NCBI RefSeq assembly: GCF_014323665.1
Contig: NZ_JABVEB010000009.1
Span: forward strand, 32,723-96,722
DNA from: Actinomadura sp. HBU206391
GTDB lineage: Bacteria; Actinomycetota; Actinomycetes; Streptosporangiales; Streptosporangiaceae
Length of the DNA: 64,000 bases
Direction of reading: 5' to 3'
Under the pieces are notes generated by a model that was not told the origin of the DNA, ran no database searches, and saw only the letters and a program-made list of their open reading frames with translations. This document shows positions 1-8,429 of this stretch, one piece after another. Both the position numbers and the translations under genes were made by a program. Each line of letters starts with the position of its first letter. Within the stretch, counting starts at the first letter, position 1.

Positions 1-387
1 GGCGAGGCGCGGCAGCAGCTCGTACGCCCGGTCCAGGCGCAGGCGCAGTTCCGCCTGGTCCCGCACCGGGTAGCCGCCCATCAGCAGGTTCTCGTGCACG
101 GTGAGCGTGCTGAAGATCCGCCGCCCCTCCGGAACGTGGATCAACCCACGTTCCACGATTGCCGGCGGGGATGACCTCGTGATGTCCTCTCCCGCGTGGC
201 GGACCGTCCCGCCGGCCGGCCGCACCAGTCCCGACACGGTCGAGAGCGTCGTGGTCTTGCCCGCGCCGTTGTTGCCGAGCAGGGCGACGATCTCGCCCTC
301 CTCCACGGTCAGGCTCAGCCCGCGCAGTGCCTGGACGCCGCCGTAACGCACGTCCAGATCGGTCAGTTCGAGCGCTGTGGTCTTCAC
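1..387 (-). CDS. livF: Branched-chain amino acid-type ABC transporter ATPase LivF (C-terminus cut by window edge)
   Basis: This is the N-terminal 129 codons of an ABC ATPase of the LivF type; the rest lies left of the window. The start is a GTG at 387 that overlaps the livG stop as GTGA. The Walker A motif GNNGAGKTT and the LivF-typical stretch HVPEGRRIF are visible. It would pair with LivG on the cytoplasmic side of the LivHM permease. It is the last visible gene of the livKHMGF unit. Family assignment is firm; the substrate is inferred from the upstream hydroxyproline genes, since this family also carries other amino acids and amides. Confidence 0.93.
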   Translation of the reverse strand, partial: MKTTALELTDLDVRYGGVQALRGLSLTVEEGEIVALLGNNGAGKTTTLSTVSGLVRPAGGTVRHAGEDITRSSPPAIVERGLIHVPEGRRIFSTLTVHENLLMGGYPVRDQAELRLRLDRAYELLPRLA

Positions 388-1220
388 CGGCCCTCCCCCG
401 CCGGATCGGCTGAGACCGGACCGGACACAGGCGGGTCGGACGGCTCCGGCTCGGGATCGTCCTCGTCGCGGCCCAGATACGCCTCGATGACCGCCGGGTC
501 GCGCCGCACCTCGTCCGGCCTCCCGTCCGCGATCTCCTTGCCGAAATTGAGCACGACGACCCGTTCGGAGATCTCCATCACCAGCCCCATGTCGTGCTCG
601 ATCAGCGTGATCGCGATACCCAGGTCGCGGATGCGCCGGATCAGGTCGAGGAGCTCGGTCTTCTCGGTGTGGTTGAGCCCGGCCGCCGGCTCGTCCAGCA
701 GGAGCAGGGACGGCCGGCGGGCGAGCGCCCGCGCGATCTCGACGCTTCGCTGCGCGCCGTACGGCAGATTCCGCACGAGCCCCGCCCGGTCGCCGCGGAG
801 CCCGACGAAGTCGAGCCACTTGTGCGCCTCGTCCGTGCCCTCCTGCTCGCTACGCCGGTAGCGCGGGGTGTGCAGCAGCGCGTCGAACACGCTCTGCCGC
901 AGCCACAGGTGGGTTCCGGCCCGGACGTTGTCGAGCACGGAGAGCTCGCCGAACAGCCGCAGGTTCTGGAACGTCCGGGAGACGCCTCGGGCGGCGATCG
1001 CCGACGGCCGTCCGCCCGTGACGTCGGTGCCCGCCACGCGCACCGAGCCGCCGGTCGGCTTGTAGAACCCGGTGATGCAGTTGAACGCCGAGGTCTTCCC
1101 GGCCCCGTTGGGACCGATGATCGACACGATCTCGCCCTCGCCGACGGTGAAGGTGAGGCCGTCGACTGCGCGCACGCCGCCGAACGCCAACTTCAGATCC
1201 TCGACCTGGAGGAGGGTCAT
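384..1220 (-). CDS. livG: Branched-chain amino acid-type ABC transporter ATPase LivG
   Basis: This is a 278-aa ATPase. It has Walker A GPNGAGKT near residue 36, a degenerate signature in NLPYGAQRSVEIARAL (usually LSYGQQR), and Walker B LLLLDEPAAGLN. The LivG-type insertion after RTFQNLRLF is present. The ATG at 1220 overlaps the livM stop as ATGA, which implies translational coupling. The C-terminal tail after AYLGRDEDD is an acidic, proline-rich extension beyond the usual family end. An open frame continues upstream to 2303, but it runs antiparallel in content to livM and is not used. It energises uptake together with LivF. Confidence 0.94.
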   Translation of the reverse strand: MTLLQVEDLKLAFGGVRAVDGLTFTVGEGEIVSIIGPNGAGKTSAFNCITGFYKPTGGSVRVAGTDVTGGRPSAIAARGVSRTFQNLRLFGELSVLDNVRAGTHLWLRQSVFDALLHTPRYRRSEQEGTDEAHKWLDFVGLRGDRAGLVRNLPYGAQRSVEIARALARRPSLLLLDEPAAGLNHTEKTELLDLIRRIRDLGIAITLIEHDMGLVMEISERVVVLNFGKEIADGRPDEVRRDPAVIEAYLGRDEDDPEPEPSDPPVSGPVSADPAGEGR

Positions 1221-2278
1221 GACGCCCCCTTGGAATCGGTCGCCGGCTCGGCGGGACCCGCCCTGTCGTCGGCGGGGGTACGGGCGGCGGTTCGAGCGCT
1301 CTCGGTCGACCGGTGCGGCCACAGGCCCTGCGGGCGCACCAGCATCACCACGATCAGCAGGACGCCGAACGCGAAGAAGCGGTAGTCGGCGAGGTCGCGC
1401 AGCAGTTCCGGCAGGAGGCTGATGAAGACGGCACCGATGATCACACCGGGCGTCGAGCCCATGCCGCCGAGCACGACCGCCATCAGTACCAGTGCCGACT
1501 GCAGGAACGTGAAGCTGGCCGGCGAGATCGCGGAGAGCTGGCCGGCGAACAGCACGCCGGCGAGCCCGCCCCACACCGCGCCGGCGATGTAGGCGGCCAG
1601 CTTGACCCGGTAGGTGTGGATGCCGCTGGCCTCGGCCGCGTCCTCGTCCTCCCGTACGAACCGCCAGGCCCGGCCGAGCCTCGACCTGCCGAGCCGGGCC
1701 GCGAACAGTACGGCCAGCGCGGTGATGAGGACGGCGACCCAGTAGAAGACGACCGGCTCGGACAGGTCGACGCCGAACGCCGACAGTCCGGGAATCCCGT
1801 AGATGCCGGACGGGCCGCCGGTGACGTCGAGGTTGGTCGCGACGATGCGGATGATCTCGCCGAAACCCAGCGTGACGATGGCCAGGTAATCGCTGCGCAG
1901 CCGCAGCGTGGGCGCGCCGACCACGATGCCCGCGATCACGGTGACGACGATGACGGCCGGGATGGTGGCCAGCAGCGGGACGTCGAACTCGGTGGCGAGG
2001 ATTCCGCTGGTGTAGGCGCCGACCGCGAAGAACGCCGCGTAGCCGAGGTCGAGCAGGCCGCAGTAGCCGACCACGATGTTGAGCCCGACCGCCAGCATGA
2101 CGAAGATCACGGCGCTGGTCATCACGTTGAGCGCGTAAGGCGTCGCGATCACCAGGGGCGCGAGCAGGCCCACTGCCAGTCCGGCCCAGCCCAGCCCGCG
2201 GCTCTCCATGAGGCGGGTGATGAACGTCGGTCCCCTGCCCACGACCGGCTTGACCGGTGGACCCTGGGTCTTGGCCAT
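1217..2278 (-). CDS. livM: Branched-chain amino acid-type ABC transporter permease LivM
   Basis: This is a 353-aa polytopic inner-membrane permease with about ten hydrophobic segments and the LivM-typical stretch VGLNIVVGYCGLLDLGYAAFFAVGAYT. The start ATG at 2278 shares bases with the livH stop (TGATG) and has GGAG six bases upstream. A GTG one codon earlier (2281) is an alternative. It forms the membrane channel with LivH. It lies in the same transcript as livH, livG and livF, judging by the overlaps at both ends. Confidence 0.93.
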   Translation of the reverse strand: MAKTQGPPVKPVVGRGPTFITRLMESRGLGWAGLAVGLLAPLVIATPYALNVMTSAVIFVMLAVGLNIVVGYCGLLDLGYAAFFAVGAYTSGILATEFDVPLLATIPAVIVVTVIAGIVVGAPTLRLRSDYLAIVTLGFGEIIRIVATNLDVTGGPSGIYGIPGLSAFGVDLSEPVVFYWVAVLITALAVLFAARLGRSRLGRAWRFVREDEDAAEASGIHTYRVKLAAYIAGAVWGGLAGVLFAGQLSAISPASFTFLQSALVLMAVVLGGMGSTPGVIIGAVFISLLPELLRDLADYRFFAFGVLLIVVMLVRPQGLWPHRSTESARTAARTPADDRAGPAEPATDSKGAS

Positions 2279-3171
2279 CACACCCGCTCCGTGACACGTT
2301 CACCGAGCAGCCCCGTCGGTCTCACGGTAAGGAAGAGGATCAGGCAGCCGAACGCGAACACGTCACGCCATTCGCCTCCGAGCCAATGGGTGCCGAAGGA
2401 CTCCAGCAGCCCGAGCACGAGGCCGCCGAGCATCGTGCCCTGCATGTTCCCGATACCCCCGATGACCGCCGCGGTGAACGCCTTGAGCCCGATGATGAAG
2501 CCCATCAGGAAGTCGATCTTCCCGTAGTAGCCGCCGGCCATGACTCCCGCGGCGCCCGCCAGTGCCGATCCGATGAAGAACGTCCGTGCGATCACCTTGT
2601 CGACGTTGACGCCCATGAGCAGGGCGGCCTTCGGATCGAGTGCGATCGCCCGCATGGCGCGGCCCTGGCGGCTGCGCATGACGAGCGTGTTGAGCCCGAC
2701 CATCAAGACGATCGCGATGCCCATGAGCGCGAGCTGCTGCACGGTGATCCGAGCGCCGAAGACGTGGAGGGTCGTGCCGCCCAGCCGTACGGGATAGACC
2801 TTCGGGTTGGGCCCGGCGACGATCCTGGTGCCGTACTCGAGTGCGAACGACGCGCCGACCGCCGTGATCAGGAGGGACAGGCGGGGGGCCCGGCGCAGCC
2901 GCCGGTAGGCGACCCGCTCGAGCACGACGCCGCTCAGCCCCGTCGTCAGCATCGCCAGCAGGAGCACGATGAACAGGGCGAGCAGCGACTGTGACTTGAC
3001 CAGCCCGCCCATGGCGCCGAGCATCGCGAATCCGGAGAAGGCACCGAGCATATAGAGGTCGCCGTGGGCGAAGTTGAGCAGCTTGATGATCCCGTAGACC
3101 ATGCTGTAGCCCAGTGCGACCAGTGCATAGAACGAGCCGACGAACAGCCCGTTCCAAATCAGTTGAGACAT
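2278..3171 (-). CDS. livH: Branched-chain amino acid-type ABC transporter permease LivH
   Basis: This is a 297-aa permease starting MSQLIWNGLFVGSFYALVALGYSMVYG, a typical LivH N-terminus. The ATG at 3171 is chosen because AGGAGG sits six bases upstream; an ATG seven codons earlier (3192) would bury that site. Residues GIGNMQGTMLGGLVLGLLE match the conserved permease loop. A strong hairpin lies in the gap between livK and this gene (3196-3235), so distal transporter genes may be transcribed less than livK. Confidence 0.93.
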   Translation of the reverse strand: MSQLIWNGLFVGSFYALVALGYSMVYGIIKLLNFAHGDLYMLGAFSGFAMLGAMGGLVKSQSLLALFIVLLLAMLTTGLSGVVLERVAYRRLRRAPRLSLLITAVGASFALEYGTRIVAGPNPKVYPVRLGGTTLHVFGARITVQQLALMGIAIVLMVGLNTLVMRSRQGRAMRAIALDPKAALLMGVNVDKVIARTFFIGSALAGAAGVMAGGYYGKIDFLMGFIIGLKAFTAAVIGGIGNMQGTMLGGLVLGLLESFGTHWLGGEWRDVFAFGCLILFLTVRPTGLLGERVTERV

Positions 3172-3195
3172 CCAGGGCCTCCTGGCTTCCATGCC

Positions 3196-3235
3196 GTGAT
3201 CCCGCGGTCGCCCGCGCGGACGACCGCGAGATCAC
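3196..3235 (-). terminator. Hairpin between livK and livH (attenuator or partial terminator)
   Basis: Bases 3196-3210 (gtgatcccgcggtcg) pair with 3221-3235 (cgaccgcgagatcac), giving a 15-bp stem with one mismatch and a 10-base loop. No clear T-run follows on the minus strand. Its position inside an operon, after the binding-protein gene and before the permease genes, is the usual place for a stem that stabilises the upstream mRNA or partly stops transcription. Confidence 0.7.
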
Positions 3236-3253
3236 GTGAGGAGTCGTGGACGG

Positions 3254-4411
3254 TTACTTGAGCGGGTCCTGCAGGGTGAACTTGCCGCCCTTGACCATGA
3301 GGATCACGAAGCCGCCGTTCGAGAGCCGGTGGTCGGGGGTGAACTTCAGCGGCCCGGAGAAGATCTGGAAGCCGTTGAGCCCCTCCAGCGCCGTCGCGAC
3401 CTTGTCACCGTCGGTGCTGCCGGCCTTGGTCATCGCCTCGGCCACCACGCGGACCGCGTCGTAGGACTGCGGGGAGTAGGGGCCGGGGTCCGCGCCGAAC
3501 TTCTGCTTGTACTTCGCGACCCAGCTCTCCGCGCCCTCGATGGTGTCGGGCATCTGCGTCATGGTCGCGTACAGGCCGTCGGCGTTCCTGCCCTGCGCAA
3601 TTGAGATGATCTTGGGGTCGACGGCCCCGTCGGCGACCATGATCTTGCCCTTGTAGCCCGCCTGGCGAAGCTGCCGGATGAGCAGCCCGCCCTCCTGGTA
3701 GTAGCCGGTCCAGTAGATGAAGTCCGGGCTCGTCTTGAGCACGCTCGTGACGTTGGCGCTGTAGTCGCTCTCGCCCGGGTTGACCGTCTCGATGCCCGCC
3801 TTGTCCGGACCGCCCGGCCGGTCGAGCTCGGTCGCGGTGCGCACCGCGATGTCCTTGGCGTAGCTGGTGTTGTCGTGCATCACGGCGACCTTCTTGGCGC
3901 CGCTCTTCTCCAGCCAGGTCATCGCCGCGGTGGTCTGCTGGTCGCCGGTGCCGTTGATGAGGAAGACGTGCTTGAGCTTCTGCGCGACCAGGTCGGTCGA
4001 GTTCGCCGCCGGGATCACCATGGGGATCTTGGCCCGGTCGAACACCGGCAGAGTGGGGAGCGTGGCGCCGGAGCAGTACCCGCCGACCGAGGCCTTCACC
4101 CCGGCCGCGACCAGCTTGTTGGCGGCGGCCGTCGCGGTCTTGGGGTCACACGCGTCGTCCTCCGCCCGCAGCTGCAACTTGCGGCCGAGCACGCCGCCCT
4201 TGGCATTGATCTCGTCGATCGCGAGCTGGGCGCCGTTCTTCATGTACGGGCCGATCTCGGCGCTGCTGCCCGACATCGGCGTGTTCATGCCGAGGATGAT
4301 CGGACCCTTGTCATCGCTCTCGCTCTTGTCGCCCAGCACACCCTGGCCGCATGCCGACGTGGCGGCGACGGCCGCCAGGGCGACACCGAGAATGATCTTG
4401 GGACTCTTCAT
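3254..4411 (-). CDS. livK: Branched-chain amino acid-type ABC transporter substrate-binding lipoprotein LivK
   Basis: This is a 385-aa type I periplasmic-binding-type protein. The N-terminus MKSPKIILGVALAAVAATSAC is a lipoprotein signal with its modified Cys at residue 21. The mature part has the family start ILGMNTPMSGSSAEIGPYMKNGAQLAIDEIN, and a Leu/Ile/Val-binding-like fold follows. It captures the substrate outside the membrane for LivHM. It lies 185 bases downstream of the hydroxyproline epimerase gene on the same strand, so hydroxyproline or a related imino acid is the inferred ligand. True branched-chain amino acids remain possible. Confidence 0.92.
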   Translation of the reverse strand: MKSPKIILGVALAAVAATSACGQGVLGDKSESDDKGPIILGMNTPMSGSSAEIGPYMKNGAQLAIDEINAKGGVLGRKLQLRAEDDACDPKTATAAANKLVAAGVKASVGGYCSGATLPTLPVFDRAKIPMVIPAANSTDLVAQKLKHVFLINGTGDQQTTAAMTWLEKSGAKKVAVMHDNTSYAKDIAVRTATELDRPGGPDKAGIETVNPGESDYSANVTSVLKTSPDFIYWTGYYQEGGLLIRQLRQAGYKGKIMVADGAVDPKIISIAQGRNADGLYATMTQMPDTIEGAESWVAKYKQKFGADPGPYSPQSYDAVRVVAEAMTKAGSTDGDKVATALEGLNGFQIFSGPLKFTPDHRLSNGGFVILMVKGGKFTLQDPLK

Positions 4412-4443
4412 GCAGGGGGCTCTCTTTCTCGTGCCTGCCCAGG

Positions 4444-4596
4444 CGTGGCTCGGGTGGACTGGACGGACCAGTGGACTACGGACCGGTGGGCTCCGGGCCA
4501 GTGGACTGCGGGTTGGTTGACTCGGCTAGGACGGCTCTGGACTACAGGTACTCCGGATTCGTGGACGCCGGATTCGTTGACCTCCGGCCTAGGGGA
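4444..4596. repeat. Degenerate short repeats in the gap between epimerase and livK genes
   Basis: The 185-base gap holds imperfect copies of tggact(a/g)c(g/a)g (for example around 4463, 4480, 4502 and 4538) and a near-exact 15-base tandem, ccggattcgtggacg followed by ccggattcgttgac (4553-4581). No open frame here looks coding. It presumably contains the livK leader or promoter, but I cannot place a -35/-10 pair with confidence. Confidence 0.5.
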
Positions 4597-5598
4597 CTAC
4601 AGGAGGAACCCCGTGGGAAATGGGTCATCCGGATCGAGAAGGTATTGTGCGGTCCCCGTGACCCACGCCCGGCCTGTGATCGTCGGCACGATCGCGGGCC
4701 GGCCGGCCACGGTCGTCTCCTCGATGATCCGGCCGATGAACCGGGTGCCGATGAACGACTCGTTGACGAACTCGTCACCGAGCTTCAGCTCACCCCGGGC
4801 GTGCAGCTGGGCCAACCGGGCCGAGGTCCCGGTGCCGCACGGCGAGCGGTCGAACCATCCGGGGTGGATCGCCATCGCGTGACGAGAGTGCCGCGCCGTC
4901 GATCCGGGCGCGACGAACTGCACGTGGTGACAGCCGCCGATGTCGGGGTTGTCCGGATGGACCGGGCGGTTCTTCTCGTTGATCGCATCCATGATCGCCA
5001 GCCCGGCGTCCAGGATGCGCTGCTTCTCGGCCCGGTCGAATGCGATCCCCACGCGGTCGATCGGCAGGATGGCGTAGAAATTGCCGCCGTAGGCCATGTC
5101 GTAGCCGACCTCGCCGATCCCGGGCACCACCACGGTCTGGTCGAGAGGGTGGGAGAAGGACGGCACGTTGCGGATCGTCACCGACTTCGCGGCGCCCCCC
5201 TCCACCGCCACCTCGGCCACGACGAGCCCGGCCGGGGTGTCCAGCCGGACCGTCGTGACCGGCTCGACCACTTCGACCATGCCGGTCTCGACGAGCACCG
5301 TCGCCACGCCGATGGTGCCGTGGCCGCACATCGGCAGGCAGCCGGAGACCTCGATGAACAGCACGCCGTAGTCGGCGTCGGGCCGGGTCGGCGGCTGGAG
5401 GATCGCGCCGCTCATCGCACTGTGCCCGCGGGGTTCGTACATCAGCAGGGTGCGGATGTGGTCCAGATGCTCGATGAAGTGCCGCCTGCGGTCGAACATC
5501 GTGGCACCTGGGATGACGCCGATCCCGCCCGTGATGACACGGGTCGGCATCCCCTCGGTGTGCGAGTCCACCGCATGGAAGACATGCTTCGATCGCAT
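4597..5598 (-). CDS. Proline racemase family protein, likely 4-hydroxyproline 2-epimerase
   Basis: This is a 333-aa member of the proline racemase superfamily. Both catalytic cysteines of the racemase/epimerase type are present: Cys91 in MCGHGTIG and Cys254 in SPCGTGTSA. Having both argues against the trans-3-hydroxyproline dehydratase branch, which has Thr at the second site. It should interconvert trans-4-hydroxy-L-proline and cis-4-hydroxy-D-proline in the cytoplasm. The ATG at 5598 overlaps the stop of the upstream DapA-family gene (ATGA), so the two are translated together. The neighbouring D-amino-acid oxidase-like genes fit the next step of the pathway. Confidence 0.9.
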   Translation of the reverse strand: MRSKHVFHAVDSHTEGMPTRVITGGIGVIPGATMFDRRRHFIEHLDHIRTLLMYEPRGHSAMSGAILQPPTRPDADYGVLFIEVSGCLPMCGHGTIGVATVLVETGMVEVVEPVTTVRLDTPAGLVVAEVAVEGGAAKSVTIRNVPSFSHPLDQTVVVPGIGEVGYDMAYGGNFYAILPIDRVGIAFDRAEKQRILDAGLAIMDAINEKNRPVHPDNPDIGGCHHVQFVAPGSTARHSRHAMAIHPGWFDRSPCGTGTSARLAQLHARGELKLGDEFVNESFIGTRFIGRIIEETTVAGRPAIVPTITGRAWVTGTAQYLLDPDDPFPTGFLL

Positions 5599-6491
5599 CA
5601 GCGGTATCCCTCTCCAAGGGCCTTCTCGGTGGCGGCGCGGATGGTCTTCTCCTGCTCCGGGCTCAGCGGCAGGCGCGGCGCGCGGCTCAGGCCGCCGTGC
5701 CGTCCCGCGACGTCCATCGACAGCTTGATGGCCTGGACGAACTCGACCTTGGAGTCCCAGCGCAGCAGCGGGTGCAGCGCCCGGTAGAGGGGCAGCGCCC
5801 GGTCCAGGTCCCCGTCGACCGCCGCGCGGTAAAGCTCCACCGACGACACCGGCAGCGCGTTCGGATAACCGGCGATCCAGCCCTTGGCCCCGGCGAGGGC
5901 CAGTTCCAGCAGTACGTCGTCGGCGCCGATGATCAGGTCGAGCCCGGGGGCCAGCTCGGCGATCTCGTAGCCGCGCCGGACGTCGCCGCTGAACTCCTTG
6001 ACCGCGACGATGTGGCCGGCCGCGTGCAGCCGGGCCAGCAGGGCCGGCGTCAGGTCCACCTTGGTGTCGTGCGGGTTGTTGTAGGCCACGATCGGGAGGC
6101 CGGCCTTGGCGACCTCCGCGTAATGGGCCTCGATGATCGTCTCGTCGGCCCGGTAGGCGTTCGGCGGAAGCTGCAGGACGCTGCCGCACCCGGCCTCGGC
6201 CGCCTGCTCGGCCCATCGGCGCGACTCCGCGGAGCCGTAGGCGCCGACGCCCGGCATGACCCGGTCGCCGCCGATCGCGTCCACGGCCGTACGAACGACC
6301 TGGGCGCGCTCTTCGGCCGTGAGTGTCTGGTACTCGCCGAGCGAACCGTTCGGCACGACCCCGTCGCAGCCCGAATCGACGAGCCACCGGACGTGCTCGG
6401 CGTACCGGTCGTAGTCGACGGACAGATCCTCACGGAGCGGCAGCGCGGTGGCGACCATCACGCCGTGCCAGGGGGTGCGAGGTTCGGTCAT
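5598..6491 (-). CDS. DapA/NAL family lyase, likely 1-pyrroline-4-hydroxy-2-carboxylate deaminase
   Basis: This is a 297-aa TIM-barrel aldolase-family protein. The Schiff-base lysine is Lys165 (VAVKEFSGD) and the conserved tyrosine is Tyr137 (AYNNP). The usual GTTGE motif reads GSLGEY, as in family members that are not dihydrodipicolinate synthases. The ATG at 6491 is chosen because AGGAG lies eight bases upstream; an in-frame ATG at 6524 lacks this. In hydroxyproline catabolism this family deaminates and dehydrates the pyrroline product to 2-oxoglutarate semialdehyde. It is the first gene of the unit that continues into the epimerase. The generic DHDPS/NAL label is the fallback. Confidence 0.87.
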   Translation of the reverse strand: MTEPRTPWHGVMVATALPLREDLSVDYDRYAEHVRWLVDSGCDGVVPNGSLGEYQTLTAEERAQVVRTAVDAIGGDRVMPGVGAYGSAESRRWAEQAAEAGCGSVLQLPPNAYRADETIIEAHYAEVAKAGLPIVAYNNPHDTKVDLTPALLARLHAAGHIVAVKEFSGDVRRGYEIAELAPGLDLIIGADDVLLELALAGAKGWIAGYPNALPVSSVELYRAAVDGDLDRALPLYRALHPLLRWDSKVEFVQAIKLSMDVAGRHGGLSRAPRLPLSPEQEKTIRAATEKALGEGYR

Positions 6492-6510
6492 TGTGGATCT
6501 CCTCCAAGAG

Positions 6511-6537
6511 ATGTGACATTTCACATTGCCTCGACCT
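6511..6537 (-). promoter_or_regulatory. Operator/promoter element GCAATGTGA upstream of the DapA-epimerase unit
   Basis: On the minus strand this reads AGGTCGAGGCAATGTGA followed by AATGTCACAT, an imperfect inverted repeat (ATGTGA/TCACAT). A TTGACG hexamer about 17 bases upstream is a candidate -35, which would put the element over the -10. The same AGGTCG...GCAATGTGA string occurs upstream of the oxidase operon at 9587-9605. Confidence 0.7.
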
Positions 6538-6625
6538 GCGGCGTCAAGAACCGTCGATTCGTCGCAATGCGACCGTTATGGATGATGAACGATGGGGGAT
6601 CGAGGGCCGCACCGCCGTGGAACCA

Positions 6626-8152
6626 TCACACTTCCTCGGCTCGGTCTGCTCCGTCGGGTTCGTCGGCGAGACCGGCCAGGTCGGTGCGGTCCGCGCGGTC
6701 GGCCGGGTCGGTCCCGTCGTCGGCCGTGCTCTGCGCGAGGTCGCCCAGGCGGACCGGCTGAGCGAGCGGGCGGCGGGCGAACCCGGCGAGATCGGTGCGG
6801 TCGGGTTCGCGCTTGCGGATCCGTGCCGTCAGGCAGGCGGTGGGGTAGCCGCAGATACGACCCTGGCACCAGCCCATCCCGACCCTGCTGATCAGCTTGG
6901 CCGTACGCGGATCGGTGGCGCCGAGGTCGCGCACGGCCTCGTCGAGCCGCCCGTACGGCACCTCCTCACACCGGCACACCAGGGTGTCGGGCCGCAGCCA
7001 GCCGGCCCAGCCGGGCCGTACGGGGTAGGCGTCCTGCAGGGTCGCCGCGAAGTCCCGCAGCCCGGCCCGCCGGGCGAGCAGCCGCCGCGGCGGCCGGGCC
7101 GTCCGCACGCCGAGTTCGCCGGCCGCCGCCAGCCCGGCGAGTTCGCCTTCCGCCAGCGCCAGCTGCACACCGCCGACGCCGGTGGTCTCCCCCGCCGCGT
7201 AGACCCCGGGCACACTGGTGCGCTGCGCGGCGTCCACGACGACCACGAGGCTGCCGTCGGCGTCGGTCCGGGTGGCGCAGCCGAGCTCGACCGGGATCTC
7301 CATCTGCGGGGTGAAGCCATATCCGACCGCGACGGCGTCGCACTCGATCACGCGCTCGGTGCCGGGCACCGGGGTCCAGTCACGGTCCAGGCGGGCGACG
7401 GTGACGGACTCGACCGCGTCGTCCCCGTGCGCCGCCACGACCGCATGCCCCATCCGGAAGGGCACGCGGTGCCGGAGCAGTGTGGCGGCGTATCCCGCTC
7501 CCTCGGCGAGTTTCCCGGCGTTGCGGAGGAACCGGACGCCGTGCCGGGCGAAGCGCTCCGGCCGGCCCGCCTCGAAGACGCCCTCGACCCGGGCGCCGGC
7601 CGAGGCCAGCCCGGCGGCGACCGGCAGCAGGAACGGACCCGTCCCCGCGACGACGATCCGCCGCCCGGCCACGACCAGATTGCCCTTGAGCAGCGCCTGC
7701 GCGCCCCCTGCGGTCAGCACCCCCGGCAGGTCCCAGCCCGGGAAGGGCAGTGGCCGGTCGTGCGCTCCGGTCGCCACCACTAGGGTCCGCGACCGCATCT
7801 CCTGCACAGCGCCGGTGCCGTTGCCGGTGCCGTTCAGGTGCAGAGTGAACCGGGCGCCCGCCCCGACCGCGTGCGCCTCGGCGTACCAGACGGAATGACC
7901 GGCGAGATGGGTGACCCGGCCGGCGGCGACGTGGTCGGTCAGCGCGTCACGGAGCCGCGCGAACTCGGCCCACCCGTGGGGCGTCACGTCGGGCCCGGCC
8001 GTCCGCAGGGCGTCCGGAGGATGCCGGAAGTACTGCCCGCCGAGCCGGTCGCCGGCGTCGACGAGAACGACCCGCAGGCCCGCCGCCGCGGCCGCCACCG
8101 AGGCGGCGAGCCCGGCCGGGCCCGCGCCGATCACCGCCACGTCACACGTCAC
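6626..8152 (-). CDS. FAD/NAD-binding oxidoreductase with C-terminal BFD-like [2Fe-2S] domain (HcnB-like; hydroxyproline dehydrogenase alpha-type subunit)
   Basis: This is a 508-aa protein. The N-terminal Rossmann FAD site is GAGPAGL (9-15), a second dinucleotide site is GTGPFLL (about 170), and ATGAHDRP and AAGETTGV are typical of the pyridine-nucleotide oxidoreductase fold. Cys393, Cys395, Cys429 and Cys434 (CRC...CQGRIC) form a BFD-like Fe-S site. The tail after about residue 450 is repetitive and charged, with DRTDLAG appearing twice. The GTG start at 8152 overlaps the ferredoxin-like gene by 11 bases. With its two upstream partners it matches the HcnABC/D-hydroxyproline dehydrogenase three-subunit plan. 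Context favours oxidation of cis-4-hydroxy-D-proline over cyanide formation from glycine. Confidence 0.87.
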   Translation of the reverse strand: MTCDVAVIGAGPAGLAASVAAAAAGLRVVLVDAGDRLGGQYFRHPPDALRTAGPDVTPHGWAEFARLRDALTDHVAAGRVTHLAGHSVWYAEAHAVGAGARFTLHLNGTGNGTGAVQEMRSRTLVVATGAHDRPLPFPGWDLPGVLTAGGAQALLKGNLVVAGRRIVVAGTGPFLLPVAAGLASAGARVEGVFEAGRPERFARHGVRFLRNAGKLAEGAGYAATLLRHRVPFRMGHAVVAAHGDDAVESVTVARLDRDWTPVPGTERVIECDAVAVGYGFTPQMEIPVELGCATRTDADGSLVVVVDAAQRTSVPGVYAAGETTGVGGVQLALAEGELAGLAAAGELGVRTARPPRRLLARRAGLRDFAATLQDAYPVRPGWAGWLRPDTLVCRCEEVPYGRLDEAVRDLGATDPRTAKLISRVGMGWCQGRICGYPTACLTARIRKREPDRTDLAGFARRPLAQPVRLGDLAQSTADDGTDPADRADRTDLAGLADEPDGADRAEEV

Positions 8153-8429
8153 GCCCGGCCCCTTCCTGGGTCGTCACGACATCGCCGGGCCGGGCCTCGA
8201 TCAGACAGGCCCGGCGCGACGGGTCGCCGTTCACCGTCACCAGGCAGTCGAAGCAGACTCCGATCCCGCAGAACAGGCCGCGCGGCCGCCCGTTCTCGCG
8301 GGTCGTCCGCCAGGACCGCACCCCGGCCGCGAACAGCACGGCGCCGAGGGTCTGTCCGGGGAGCGCCGGAAGAGGACGCCCGTCGAACCTGATCTCGAAC
8401 GGGTCGGCGTGCTCTGTCTGATGCGTCAA
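8142..8429 (-). CDS. Small [2Fe-2S] subunit of HcnABC/hydroxyproline dehydrogenase-type oxidoreductase
   Basis: This is a 95-aa ferredoxin-fold protein with the cysteine pattern C54-x4-C59-x2-C62...C75 (FCGIGVCFDC...RACL). It is the HcnA-like electron-transfer subunit. The start is a TTG at 8429 that overlaps the stop of the DAO-type gene (TTGA), with GAGGT just upstream; no in-frame ATG fits the family length. It sits between the two flavoprotein genes of the same operon, as in other three-subunit complexes of this class. Confidence 0.88.
   Translation of the reverse strand: MTHQTEHADPFEIRFDGRPLPALPGQTLGAVLFAAGVRSWRTTRENGRPRGLFCGIGVCFDCLVTVNGDPSRRACLIEARPGDVVTTQEGAGRDV

Noticed and set aside
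384..2303. A 639-codon frame that would extend LivG across the livM gene
   Set aside because: Only the last 278 codons look like LivG, and the ATG at 1220 has a livM overlap typical of this operon.
4597..6387. A 596-codon minus-strand frame that would extend the epimerase upstream
   Set aside because: The added part is Arg-rich and runs over the DapA-family gene. The real start is the ATG at 5598, overlapping the DapA-type stop.
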